28,678 nt of DNA from Oscillospiraceae bacterium (GCA_020025425.1 JAHHSD010000022.1:1-28678), one strand, 5' to 3'; counted from the first letter of the stretch, positions 13,386 to 21,473 are shown. The notes: a model not told the origin generated them from the sequence alone. Numbers and translations: made by a program.

Positions 13386-14498
13386 ATGTCTACTTTCAAT
13401 AGTTCTGATATCGCTGCTTTCAACGGCGGTGTGTGGGTTTTCTGCGAGCAGCGCCAGGGCGAAATGATGCCCACTTCCTTTGAGCTGATTTCCGAGGGCC
13501 GCAAGCTGGCTGACGAACTGAACACCAAGCTGTACGGCCTGCTGCTGGGCGACAAGGTCGAGGGCATTGCCAAGGAGCTGGGCGGCTACGGCGCTGACGG
13601 CGTGTACGTCTGCGAGAACCCCCTGCTGGCCAACTACACCACCGACGGCTACACCAAGGTCATCTGCGACGTGATCGAGGAGCTGAAGCCCGAGGTCATG
13701 CTGTTCGGCGCTACCAACATCGGCCGCGATCTGGGCCCCCGCTGCGCCGCCCGTCTGCACACCGGTCTGTGCGCCGACTGCACCCACCTGGACATCGACG
13801 TGCCCAAGTACAAGGAGTTCCTGCGCTCCTCCTCCACTCTGGCCGACAAGATGATCGACAGCATCCCCGAGGATGACCGCAACCTGAAGATGACCCGTCC
13901 CGCTTTCGGCGGTCACCTGATGGCTACCATCATCTGCCCCCGTTTCCGTCCCGCTATGGCCACTGTGCGCCCCGGCGTGATGAAGAAGAACGAGTTCAAT
14001 CAGGCCAAGGCTGACGCCTGCGAGATCATCAAGCCCAGCTTCACCCTGACTCAGGCTGACATGGAGACCGAGGTCGTGGAGATCGTCAAGGCCGCCAAGA
14101 AGCTGGTCGACCTGATCGGCGCCGACGTGGTCGTCTCCGTGGGCCGCGGCATCAGCAAGGACGTCGAGACCGGCATCAAGCTGGCTGAGGAGCTGGCTGA
14201 GGTCCTGGGCGGCGTTGTTGGCGCTTCCCGTGCCGTTGTTGACTCCGGCTGGATGTCCGCTGACCACCAGGTCGGCCAGACCGGTAAGACCGTGCACCCC
14301 CGCATCTATGTTGCCCTGGGTATCTCCGGCGCCATCCAGCACAAGGCTGGCATGCAGGATTCCGAGTGCATCATCGCTGTGAACAAGAACGAGAACGCCC
14401 CCATCTTCGAGACTGCCGACTACGGCATCTGCGGCGATCTGTTCAAGGTCACTCCCATGCTGATCGAGGCTATCAAGTCTGCTCAGGCTGCCAAGTAA
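13386..14498 (+). CDS. etfA: Electron transfer flavoprotein alpha subunit
   Basis: The 370-residue alpha subunit binds the mobile FAD that carries electrons between EtfB and Bcd. The C-terminal FAD domain is clear: VVSVGRGISKDVETGIKLAEELAE, VVDSGWMSADHQVGQTGKTVHP and VALGISGAIQHKAGM. It ends IFETADYGICGDLFKVTPMLIEAIKSA. There is no N-terminal ferredoxin domain. The start MSTFNSSDIAAFNGGVWVF is preceded by AGAAGGGAGA. A perfect terminator closes the operon at 14519-14554. Confidence 0.96.
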   Translation: MSTFNSSDIAAFNGGVWVFCEQRQGEMMPTSFELISEGRKLADELNTKLYGLLLGDKVEGIAKELGGYGADGVYVCENPLLANYTTDGYTKVICDVIEELKPEVMLFGATNIGRDLGPRCAARLHTGLCADCTHLDIDVPKYKEFLRSSSTLADKMIDSIPEDDRNLKMTRPAFGGHLMATIICPRFRPAMATVRPGVMKKNEFNQAKADACEIIKPSFTLTQADMETEVVEIVKAAKKLVDLIGADVVVSVGRGISKDVETGIKLAEELAEVLGGVVGASRAVVDSGWMSADHQVGQTGKTVHPRIYVALGISGAIQHKAGMQDSECIIAVNKNENAPIFETADYGICGDLFKVTPMLIEAIKSAQAAK

Positions 14499-14518
14499 GT
14501 CTCTCTCAGGGATTTATC

Positions 14519-14554
14519 AAGCGGTCCGCTCCATTTGGAGCGGACCGCTTTTTT
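14519..14554 (+). terminator. Terminator of bcd-etfBA
   Basis: A perfect 14-bp stem (14519-14532 with 14537-14550, loop ATTT) runs into a T-tail ending at 14554. Confidence 0.9.
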
Positions 14555-14570
14555 ACTGCCTATTCCATGC

Positions 14571-14612
14571 AAAAAACGGCCCGCAGAACTGATTCTGCGG
14601 GCCGTGGAATTT
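14571..14612. terminator. Second, bidirectional terminator
   Basis: ACGGCCCGCAGAA (14576-14588) pairs with TTCTGCGGGCCGT (14593-14605). Six As on the left and a T-run on the right let it work in both directions, backing up etfA and ending the ptsHI unit. Confidence 0.8.
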
Positions 14613-14882
14613 TTTAGTCTGGCTTCTCCGCCGCCGAGAGCGCACATCAGGGGGAGAAGCCAGTAAATGCTGTGTGTTGGGTATCTGTGTCGATCCGGGG
14701 AGAAACAGATCGTACACCGGCAGGGGACCGTGCGCGCCCCCTATTCATTCAGGAGAAATTTCTGGATCCTCGCTCGATCCACTCATAGGATACCACATCG
14801 GAGTGTTGAAATTTATCACAAAATAGATAACAGTTCGTGAAATTTCTATGAATGAGCCCTTGTCCCTCTTCGGGGAACAGGC
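14613..14882. other. Gene-free spacer with hairpins
   Basis: No coding or RNA gene is recognised. It holds an 11-bp inverted repeat CTGGCTTCTCC/GGAGAAGCCAG near 14620-14664, a GGATC/GATCC repeat near 14763-14779, three copies of AAATTTC on the minus strand, and an imperfect hairpin TGAGCC...GGCTCA (about 14854-14886) that overlaps the stop of the small ORF next door. Confidence 0.4.
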
Positions 14883-15167
14883 TCAGCCCTCTCCGGTCAG
14901 TGTCAGGCTGCCTGCGATCCGGGCCAGCTCCTGCTCCGTGACGGTGCCGGGCTGCAGGGTCAGCTCCATGCAGTAGGGGCCCACCGACCAGTCGTAGGCC
15001 AGCACGCAGTCCCCCTCGTGCTTCTCCTGTCCGCCGGGGGCCTCCGGGTCCAGGCCCCAGGTGTACAGTGCGGCGGTGGCAACGGCCCCCGCGGCGCTGT
15101 GTCGGCGCACGGTGTAGTCCTCATAGCTCACATGGTTGGGCAGGGCGATCTGGGCAAAGATCTGCAT
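14883..15167 (-). CDS. Hypothetical 94-residue protein, possible gene remnant
   Basis: A small ORF downstream of ptsI on the same strand. I recognise no family. The product (MQIFAQIALPNHVSYEDYTVRRHSAA at the start, ending ELARIAGSLTLTGEG) has no signal peptide or membrane helix and reads like the C-terminal half of a larger, beta-rich domain. The ATG has only a poorly spaced GGCGGAG upstream. The frame stays open for about 20 more codons upstream, into the end of ptsI, without another start. A truncated or frameshifted remnant, or translation coupled to ptsI, are both possible. Confidence 0.4.
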   Translation of the reverse strand: MQIFAQIALPNHVSYEDYTVRRHSAAGAVATAALYTWGLDPEAPGGQEKHEGDCVLAYDWSVGPYCMELTLQPGTVTEQELARIAGSLTLTGEG

Positions 15168-15223
15168 GGGCAGCTTATGCTCCGCCGGGTCATTTTTATT
15201 GGGATTCCGGTCATTTGGGCCGC

Positions 15224-16867
15224 TCAGTCTCTGTTCAGGGTGAGCCGGGAAATATCCCGCCGCAGCTCCAGCAGGCGGGCGGGGGAGACGCTCAGCTCAT
15301 CCACACCCATCTCCAAAAACGTCTGTGTCAGACTCTGATCCGCGGCCAGCTCTCCGCAGATCCCTGCCCGGATGCCGCTCCGGTGGGCGCACTCCACCGT
15401 GTGTCTGATGGCCCGGAGCAGGGCGGGGTGATGGGGGTCCGCATAGCGGCTCACCGCCCCGTTCTGCCGGTCGCAGGCCGTGAGATACTGGGTGAGATCA
15501 TTGGTGCCGATGCTGAAGAAGTCCGCCTTCCGGGCCAGCTCCTCCGCAGTCAGCACCGCCGCCGGGGTCTCGATCATAATGCCCAGGGGCACGTCTGAAC
15601 GGAAGGCGAGGCCCTCCGCAGCCAGCTGACTGCGCACGGCGCAGCAGTGCTCCAGCGCCTCCTCCAGCTCCCAGCAGGAGGCGATCATGGGGAACATGAT
15701 GTGCAGCCTGCCATACACCGAGGCCCGGTACAGGGCCCGCAGCTGGGTGCGGAACACCTGGGGCCGCTCCAGGCACAGGCGGATACCCCGCAGGCCCAGG
15801 GCCGGGTTTTCCTCCGCCCCCATTGACAGGCCGGGGACCTGCTTGTCCGCCCCCAGATCCAGGGTACGCACCACCACCGGCCGGTCCGGCATGGTCTCCA
15901 GCACAGCGCGGTAGGCGGACAGCTGCTCCTCCTCTGTGGAGAGCTGCTGGCGGCCCAGGTATAAAAACTCGCTTCGGAACAGGCCGACGCCCTCGCCGCC
16001 CACGGCTGCCGCCTCCTTTGCGTCCTCCGGGGACCCGATGTTGCAGCAGAGGAGGACCTCCGCCCCGTCCCGGGTGCGGGTGGGCTGGCCGGCATAGGCC
16101 CAGAGCTCCTCCTGCTGCCGCCGGTCCAGCTGCCGGCGGGCGGCAAAGTCGTCCTCAGCTGCCTGGTCCGGGTACAGCACCACCTCTCCGGTGCAGCCGT
16201 CCACCGCTGCCGTCAGGTCGGTCTCCCCCGACCACATTGAGAGGTCCACCCCGCTGACCGCGGGGATCCCCATGGCCCGGGCCAGAATGGCCGCATGGCA
16301 GTCGGCCCCGCCCACCCGTGTGACAAAGGCCAGCACCAGGCGGCGGTCCAGCTGAATGGTGTCGGAGGGCATCAGCTCATCCGCAGCCACGATGGAGGGG
16401 CAGTCCGGCTGGATCTGCCGGGTCTCCCCCCACAGAAGGGCCAGCAGCCGCCCCTTCACGTCCCGCAGATCGGCGGCACGCATGCTCATGTAGGGGTCGT
16501 TCAGGTGCTCCATCTCCAGGGCAAAGCCCTCCAGCACCTGCTCCACCGCGCGCTCCGCCGGGCTGCCCCCGGAAATTGCGGCCTGGATCCCCTCTAAAAG
16601 GTCCGGGTCCTCCAGCATCAGGGCATGGGTCTCAAAGAGCTGACCCTCGTCCCCGCCCACCGCGGCCCCGGCCCGGCGGCTGAGGTCGGTCAGGGCCTGC
16701 TTGGCCCGCTTACGGGCCTCCTCAAAGCGGGACAGCTCCTCCGCCGGTGTGCCGGCGCTCTCCCCGGCGGGTTTCCTCCTCCCTCGATCCAGGCGGAACA
16801 CAGGCCCGACCGCCGCTCCGGCGGAAATGCCTGTCCCCTGGAGCCGATGTTCTCCCCTGCGTCTCAC
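15224..16867 (-). CDS. ptsI: PTS enzyme I (phosphoenolpyruvate-protein phosphotransferase)
   Basis: Enzyme I takes phosphate from PEP and passes it to HPr. The 547-residue protein (typical 570) has the N-terminal HPr-binding region, the phosphohistidine domain and the PEP-binding barrel. The phosphohistidine is H191, but its motif reads GGADCHAAILARAMGIPAV, where the canonical form is GGxTSHxAIxAR. The barrel has VGLFRSEFLYLGR, VVVRTLDLGADKQVPGL, FFSIGTNDLTQYLTACDR and the catalytic cysteine C504 in GICGELAAD. The GTG start overlaps the ptsH stop in a GTGA junction, giving translational coupling. Codons and GC content are higher than in neighbouring operons. No sugar permease is nearby, so it may serve a general or a regulatory PTS. 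Confidence 0.92.
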   Translation of the reverse strand: MRRRGEHRLQGTGISAGAAVGPVFRLDRGRRKPAGESAGTPAEELSRFEEARKRAKQALTDLSRRAGAAVGGDEGQLFETHALMLEDPDLLEGIQAAISGGSPAERAVEQVLEGFALEMEHLNDPYMSMRAADLRDVKGRLLALLWGETRQIQPDCPSIVAADELMPSDTIQLDRRLVLAFVTRVGGADCHAAILARAMGIPAVSGVDLSMWSGETDLTAAVDGCTGEVVLYPDQAAEDDFAARRQLDRRQQEELWAYAGQPTRTRDGAEVLLCCNIGSPEDAKEAAAVGGEGVGLFRSEFLYLGRQQLSTEEEQLSAYRAVLETMPDRPVVVRTLDLGADKQVPGLSMGAEENPALGLRGIRLCLERPQVFRTQLRALYRASVYGRLHIMFPMIASCWELEEALEHCCAVRSQLAAEGLAFRSDVPLGIMIETPAAVLTAEELARKADFFSIGTNDLTQYLTACDRQNGAVSRYADPHHPALLRAIRHTVECAHRSGIRAGICGELAADQSLTQTFLEMGVDELSVSPARLLELRRDISRLTLNRD

Positions 16868-17124
16868 AGGTTCTGCTCCATATAGCTGCGGATGGCCTCC
16901 GCCGCCGCTTCCTCCGAGGGGCCGTCCACCCGTATGGTGATGCAGTCCCCCTGCTTGACCAGCATGGTCATAACGGCCATCAGCCGCCGCAGGTCCGCCG
17001 TTTTTTCCCCTTTGGTCAGGGTGATCATCGTGTCCTCATACTCCCTGGCCATTTTTGCAAGGGCCCCGGCAGGCCGGGCATGGAGTCCCAGCTCATCCTG
17101 CACGGTATAGGTAAATTCCTTCAT
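16864..17124 (-). CDS. ptsH: HPr phosphocarrier protein, lacking the regulatory serine
   Basis: The 86-residue phosphocarrier has the active-site histidine H15 in GLHARPAG. The ATG at 17124 (MKEFTYTVQDELG) has a GGAGA site; a longer in-frame extension has no support and adds 14 atypical residues. The second landmark of Firmicute HPr, the serine phosphorylated by HPr kinase in a KSIMGVM-type motif, is replaced here by RRLMAVM, with arginine at the aligned position (R47). This protein should therefore act in phosphotransfer but not as the Ser-P co-repressor. It overlaps ptsI by four bases. Confidence 0.92.
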   Translation of the reverse strand: MKEFTYTVQDELGLHARPAGALAKMAREYEDTMITLTKGEKTADLRRLMAVMTMLVKQGDCITIRVDGPSEEAAAEAIRSYMEQNL

Positions 17125-17179
17125 ATCTGATTCTCCATTCCAGAGGGACGCGTCATCAACGCCCATCTTTCTTCCCTTA

Positions 17180-17188
17180 ACTATACCA
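17180..17188 (-). promoter_or_regulatory. Candidate extended -10 promoter of ptsHI
   Basis: On the minus strand TGG-TATAGT (17188-17180) fits an extended -10 element. No good -35 box is found 16-18 bases upstream. Confidence 0.4.
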
Positions 17189-17240
17189 TACTTTCTCCCG
17201 TTCCCATATCTCTCTTTTCAAAAAACATCCACAAATATCC

Positions 17241-17289
17241 AAACGAACAGCACCGAGGGGGCTGCGGAATGCAGTCCCCCTCGGTGCTG
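17241..17289 (-). terminator. Terminator after the potABCD operon
   Basis: A near-perfect stem of about 18 bp, with one bulge (17248-17265 with 17271-17289, loop GGAAT), is followed on the minus strand by TTCGTTT. The opposite side reads TTTGTTGTT, so weak activity in the plus direction is also possible. Confidence 0.75.
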
Positions 17290-17319
17290 TTTGTTGTTCA
17301 ATTACACTGCTCCGGCGGG

Positions 17320-19317
17320 TCAGATGCCCAGGCGGGTCCACAGGTCGTTGTACAGCTTGCGGGTCTCCAGGGGCAGGTTCAGGAACACCTCGCAGTGGTC
17401 CAGGACATCCTGGCCGGGGGCCATGATGGCGAACAGCTCCGGGTCCAGAGGCTCGCCGTACTTCTCCTCGTAGTAGGCAGGGTACATTTCCAGAGCCTCC
17501 TGGTTGGGAGATGCGTACCAGATGTAGTCCATGTTGGCCAGGTTTGCCTCAGTGGAGGCAATGAAGTTGATCCAGGCCTCCGCCTCCTCCTGATGGGGGG
17601 CGTCCTTCAGGACACACATGGCGTCCACAAACCAGTTGGAGCCCTCCTTGGGCACCACAAAGGCCAGATCCTCGTTATTCTCCAGCATACCCAGACAGTC
17701 GCCGGCGTAATAGGCTCCGATGGCGGCGTTCCCGCCCTCCATCTTCTGGAGGATCTCATCCATGACGAAGGCCTGATAGATCCCCTTGGATTTGGCGTCT
17801 GCCAGCAGCTGATAGGCCTCTCTCAGCTCCCCCTCATCGGTGGTGTTGAGGGAGTAGCCCAGATAGTTCAGAGCCACGCCAATGGCGTCTCTGGAGTTGC
17901 GGAACATCAGCACGCTTCCGGCATATTTAGAATCAAAGAGGGTACTCCAGCTGTCGATGGGTTCCTTCACCATGTTCTTGTTATAAACAATACCCACTGT
18001 GCCCCAGCTGTATGGAACGGTGTACTTATTCTCCGGGTCGTAGGGCAGGTTTTTGAAGCGGTCAGAAATCTTGGCAAAGTTGGGAATGTTGTCGTAGTTC
18101 AGCTCGGCCAGCATATCCTCCTCAATGAGCTGGGAGATCATGTAGTCCGAGGGGACAATCACGTCATAGTCGCCCGCTCCGCTCTTGAGCAGGGAGTACA
18201 GGGCCTCGTTGCTCTCCGCGGTCTGGTAGTTGACCGTGATGCCGGTCTGCTCCTCGAACTGATCGATCAGGTCGGTATCAATATACTCGCCCCAGGAGCA
18301 CACGTTGACCACACGCTGTCCGGCGCTGCGGGCCACAAAGGAGCCGCCCACTGCCACCAGGGCCACAACAGCCAGCGCACCCGCGATCTTGGGAACGGGG
18401 CTGGGCTTGCGGTCGTGCTTGACATTCTCAGCCGCCTCCTCCAGGGTGGGCATGGTCCGGCTTCTGGCCTCCTGCTGCTCATTGCGGGCCTCCCGCAGGT
18501 TGATGACCACCAGCAGGAACAGAACGGTGACGAACATCAGCGTGGAAATGGCGTTGATCTCGGGACTCACCCGCTTCTTGGTCATGCCGTAGATGGTCAT
18601 GGCCAGGGTGGACGAGGAGGAACCGGCGGTGAAGTAGCTGATGATAAAATCATCCACACTCATGGTAAAGGCGGTCAGCGCGCCGGTCACGATGCCGGGC
18701 TTGATTTCGGGGAGGATGACCTTCCAGAAGGCCTGCATCCAGGTGCAGCCCAGGTCCTGGGCCGCGTCGATCAGGTTGTGGTCCATCTGGCGCAGCTTGG
18801 GGCTGACGGACAGGATGATATAGGGGATGTCAAAGGTGACGTGGGCAATGAGCAGGGTGGGAAAGCCCAGGGTCAGCCGCTCCGGCAGGTGGAACATGTT
18901 CTGAATCCCGTTGATCCACACGGCAAAATCCTTCCAGCCCGCGAAAAAGGCCACAAAGAACAGGCACATGGCCACACCGGTGACGATATCGGCATTCATC
19001 ATGGGGATGTTGTTCACCGTGGTCAGCACCGTGCGCTTGCGGCGGCGCAGGTTGTGGAAGCCGATGGCGGCAAAGGTGCCCGCAATGGTGGCGATCACAG
19101 TTGCCAGCAGGGATACCAGCAGAGTGGTGTACAGGCTGCGCATGATGAGCCGGTTGTGGAAGAGCTCCTCGTACCAGTGGAGGGAAAAGCCCTGCCAGAC
19201 TGCGCTGCTGTCCCCCTTGTTGAAGGAGAACACGATGAGCACCAGGATGGGGGCGTAGAGGAACACAAAAACCAGGGCCGTAAAGAAGCGGTCAAATACC
19301 GAATTATGCTTTTTCAC
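17320..19317 (-). CDS. potCD: PotC-PotD fusion: polyamine-type ABC permease joined to its substrate-binding protein
   Basis: This 665-residue protein combines two normally separate subunits. Residues 1 to about 275 are a PotC-type permease with six helices and the ATPase-contact loop DAAQDLGCTWMQAFWKVILPEIKPG (184-208). A charged linker (about 276-310) leads to one extra helix (about 311-328, GALAVVALVAVGGSFVA). Residues 335-665 are a PotD-type binding domain (VNVCSWGEYIDTDLIDQFEEQTGI, DVIVPSDYMISQLIEEDML, PYSWGTVGIVYN, GDCLGMLENN). The added helix brings the chain across the membrane, so the binding domain sits outside, tethered to the channel instead of being a separate lipoprotein. There is no lipobox. 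It overlaps potB by ATGA. Spermidine/putrescine is the likely substrate by family; other small amines are possible. Confidence 0.93.
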   Translation of the reverse strand: MKKHNSVFDRFFTALVFVFLYAPILVLIVFSFNKGDSSAVWQGFSLHWYEELFHNRLIMRSLYTTLLVSLLATVIATIAGTFAAIGFHNLRRRKRTVLTTVNNIPMMNADIVTGVAMCLFFVAFFAGWKDFAVWINGIQNMFHLPERLTLGFPTLLIAHVTFDIPYIILSVSPKLRQMDHNLIDAAQDLGCTWMQAFWKVILPEIKPGIVTGALTAFTMSVDDFIISYFTAGSSSSTLAMTIYGMTKKRVSPEINAISTLMFVTVLFLLVVINLREARNEQQEARSRTMPTLEEAAENVKHDRKPSPVPKIAGALAVVALVAVGGSFVARSAGQRVVNVCSWGEYIDTDLIDQFEEQTGITVNYQTAESNEALYSLLKSGAGDYDVIVPSDYMISQLIEEDMLAELNYDNIPNFAKISDRFKNLPYDPENKYTVPYSWGTVGIVYNKNMVKEPIDSWSTLFDSKYAGSVLMFRNSRDAIGVALNYLGYSLNTTDEGELREAYQLLADAKSKGIYQAFVMDEILQKMEGGNAAIGAYYAGDCLGMLENNEDLAFVVPKEGSNWFVDAMCVLKDAPHQEEAEAWINFIASTEANLANMDYIWYASPNQEALEMYPAYYEEKYGEPLDPELFAIMAPGQDVLDHCEVFLNLPLETRKLYNDLWTRLGI

Positions 19318-20195
19318 AGCATCACCGCCTGTTCCTCGCCCTCACCGAAGCGATTCATCACGGCCATACAGACCACTACAATGACCATCATCACCATGGA
19401 AATGGCGGCGCCCAGCTGGGGGTTATAGGCCCCGCCCAGATACTGCTGCTCAATAAGGTCGCCCAGCAGCAGCTCCGTACCGCCGCCCAGCATCTTGCTG
19501 ATGGCGAAGGTGGACACCGAGGGGACGAACACCATGGTGATCCCGGACAGGATGCCCGGGAAGCTGAGGGGCAGGATCACCCGCTTGAACACGGTAGCGG
19601 AGTTTGCGCCCAGGTCCCGGGCGGCCTCCACCAGGGAGCCGTCCAGCTTGATGATGACCGAATAGATGGGCAGGATCATAAAGGGCAGGTAGTTATAGAC
19701 CATGCCCAGCACCACCGCCCCCTGGGTATTCATCATCTGGAAGTGGTCAATGGGCACATAGGCGGCGGGATTGGCCGCAAAATGGACCGCAATGCTGTTG
19801 TAGAGGTCGATCAGCCCGATGCTGCGGAAGAGCTGGTTCAGCAGGCCATTATTCTCCAGAATGGCCATCCAGGAGTAGGTCCGCAGCAGGAAGTTGATCC
19901 ACATGGGCAGCATGATGAGCACCATGGCCACCCGCTGGAAGCTCTCCCCCTCCTTGGACATGAAGTAGGAGACCGGATAGCCGATGAGCAGACAGATCAG
20001 GGTGGCGATCAGGGCCAGCTTGAAGGAGCGGCCAAAGACCACGGCGTAGGTGCCCATGCTGCTGAAGTTGTCCAGGGTAAAGCCGCCCTCTGCGGAGGAG
20101 AAGGCGTAGATCACCACCATAAGGATGGGGGCCACCGTAAACAGGGCCATCCAGACCACATAGGGCACGGCAAAGAGCGAGCGTTTATTCTTCAT
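19314..20195 (-). CDS. potB: Polyamine-type ABC transporter permease PotB
   Basis: The 293-residue inner-membrane permease pairs with the PotC half of the neighbouring fusion to form the channel. It starts MKNKRSLFAVPYVVWMALF at an ATG lying inside the 3' end of potA (11-base overlap, with AGGAGG within the potA coding sequence), so a longer in-frame extension is rejected. About six hydrophobic helices are visible, plus the ATPase-contact loop VEAARDLGANSATVFKRVILPLSFPGI. It ends in an ATGA overlap with potCD. Confidence 0.94.
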   Translation of the reverse strand: MKNKRSLFAVPYVVWMALFTVAPILMVVIYAFSSAEGGFTLDNFSSMGTYAVVFGRSFKLALIATLICLLIGYPVSYFMSKEGESFQRVAMVLIMLPMWINFLLRTYSWMAILENNGLLNQLFRSIGLIDLYNSIAVHFAANPAAYVPIDHFQMMNTQGAVVLGMVYNYLPFMILPIYSVIIKLDGSLVEAARDLGANSATVFKRVILPLSFPGILSGITMVFVPSVSTFAISKMLGGGTELLLGDLIEQQYLGGAYNPQLGAAISMVMMVIVVVCMAVMNRFGEGEEQAVML

Positions 20196-21360
20196 CTCCG
20201 TCCTCCTGATCCTCGGCGTCAGGATCGTAATTCGCGTCGCTGATCTCCTCATATTCCTCGGAATAGGAGGAGTAATCGCCGAACATGCCGGAGTACTCAC
20301 TCTTCTTCATCACATGGATCCCGTCGGGGTCGATCTTAATGCCGATGCGGGAGTCCACAGGACAGAAGTCCGTGGTCTGGATCAGCCACTTGAAGCCGTA
20401 GAAATCCACGATAATATCATACTGCATGCCCATAAAGGTGACGTTGGTGACGGTGCCCTTCAGCTGGCCCTGGTCCTCGGGGACGATGTCCACATCCTCA
20501 GGGCGGATGACCACATCCACCTTCTCGTCCTTCTCAAAGCCGCCGTCCAGACACTTGAACTTCCGGTTGAAGATCTCCACCACCCCATCGGCGCGCATGA
20601 TGCCGTCGATGATGTTGGACTCGCCGATGAAGTCGGCCACAAAGGCGTTCTTAGGCTCGTTGTAAATGTCCTCGGGGGTGCCGATCTGCTGGATCCGGCC
20701 CTTGTCCATCACCACCACCGTGTCCGACATGGACAGGGCCTCCTCCTGGTCGTGGGTGACAAAGACAAAGGTGATCTCCATGGCCTTCTGGATCCGCTTC
20801 AGCTCGTTCTGCATGTCCTTGCGCAGGCGCAGATCCAGCGCGCCCAGGGGCTCGTCCAGAAGCAGCACCTTGGGGCGGTTGACCAGGGCGCGGGCAATGG
20901 CCACACGCTGCTGCTGGCCGCCGGACAGCTGGCTGACACGGCGCTTCTCAAAGCCCTTCAGGTTGATGACCTGGAGCATCTCCGTGACCCGCTCCTCGAT
21001 CTCCCCCTCGCTGATCTTCACCTTCCTCCCGTTCTCATCCGTCTTGGGAATACGCAGGCCAAAGGCGATGTTATCATATACGTTCAGGTGAGGAAACAGG
21101 GCATACTTCTGGAACACCGTGTTGATCGTCCGTTTGTAGGGCGGCACATCATTGATCCGCTCCCCGTCAAACAGAAGATTTCCGGCTGTGGGGGTCTGGA
21201 ACCCGCCGATAATCCTCAACAGTGTCGTTTTACCGCATCCACTGGGTCCCAGTAGTGTGAGGAACTCCTTATCTTTGATGCTAAGGTTAATGTTGTCAAG
21301 AACGATTTCATCGTCAAAGGCCATGACACAGCTGTCAAGGCGGATCAAGTCTTTGGACAT
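20185..21360 (-). CDS. potA: Polyamine-type ABC transporter ATP-binding protein PotA
   Basis: The ATPase that powers uptake. In 391 residues it has Walker A GPSGCGKTT (38-46), a Q-loop (VFQKYALFPHLNVYDNIAFG), the signature LSGGQQQR (145-152), Walker B VLLLDEPLGALD (165-176), the switch histidine in FVTHDQEEAL and a C-terminal TOBE-like domain (VDVVIRPEDVDIVPED). Unusually, the last 35 residues or so form a strongly acidic tail (YSSYSEEYEEISDANYDPD...EDGDEE). The first gene of the operon, it is preceded by GGGGGAGG and the promoter at 21445-21473. Confidence 0.96.
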   Translation of the reverse strand: MSKDLIRLDSCVMAFDDEIVLDNINLSIKDKEFLTLLGPSGCGKTTLLRIIGGFQTPTAGNLLFDGERINDVPPYKRTINTVFQKYALFPHLNVYDNIAFGLRIPKTDENGRKVKISEGEIEERVTEMLQVINLKGFEKRRVSQLSGGQQQRVAIARALVNRPKVLLLDEPLGALDLRLRKDMQNELKRIQKAMEITFVFVTHDQEEALSMSDTVVVMDKGRIQQIGTPEDIYNEPKNAFVADFIGESNIIDGIMRADGVVEIFNRKFKCLDGGFEKDEKVDVVIRPEDVDIVPEDQGQLKGTVTNVTFMGMQYDIIVDFYGFKWLIQTTDFCPVDSRIGIKIDPDGIHVMKKSEYSGMFGDYSSYSEEYEEISDANYDPDAEDQEDGDEE

Positions 21361-21444
21361 GTATCCTCCCCCATTTCTCCAGTATGCAACCCCTGACCGT
21401 CCCGTCCAAAACCGGACAGATACACTCAGGGGCTAGTACGATAC

Positions 21445-21473
21445 ATGATAGCTTTTTATAGGTCAAATGTCAA
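21445..21473 (-). promoter_or_regulatory. Promoter of potA-potB-potCD
   Basis: On the minus strand TTGACA (21473-21468), 17 bases and TATCAT (21450-21445). The roughly 78-base leader contains CCCCTGA/TCAGGGG enclosing GTCC-GGTTTT-GGAC, a two-layer hairpin. Confidence 0.75.

Noticed and set aside
11367..14342. 991-codon minus-strand frame opposite bcd-etfBA
   Set aside because: A typical antisense shadow of highly biased codons (Leu/Asp/Gly/His-rich, no domains). The plus-strand genes are unmistakable.
14613..14882. Riboswitch or regulatory RNA between etfA and the small ORF
   Set aside because: Several short inverted repeats occur, but there is no gene start facing away from it and no recognised motif.
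17269..19428. 719-codon plus-strand frame opposite potCD
   Set aside because: His/Gly/Val-rich shadow frame with no domain, and it passes through the terminator of the opposite operon.
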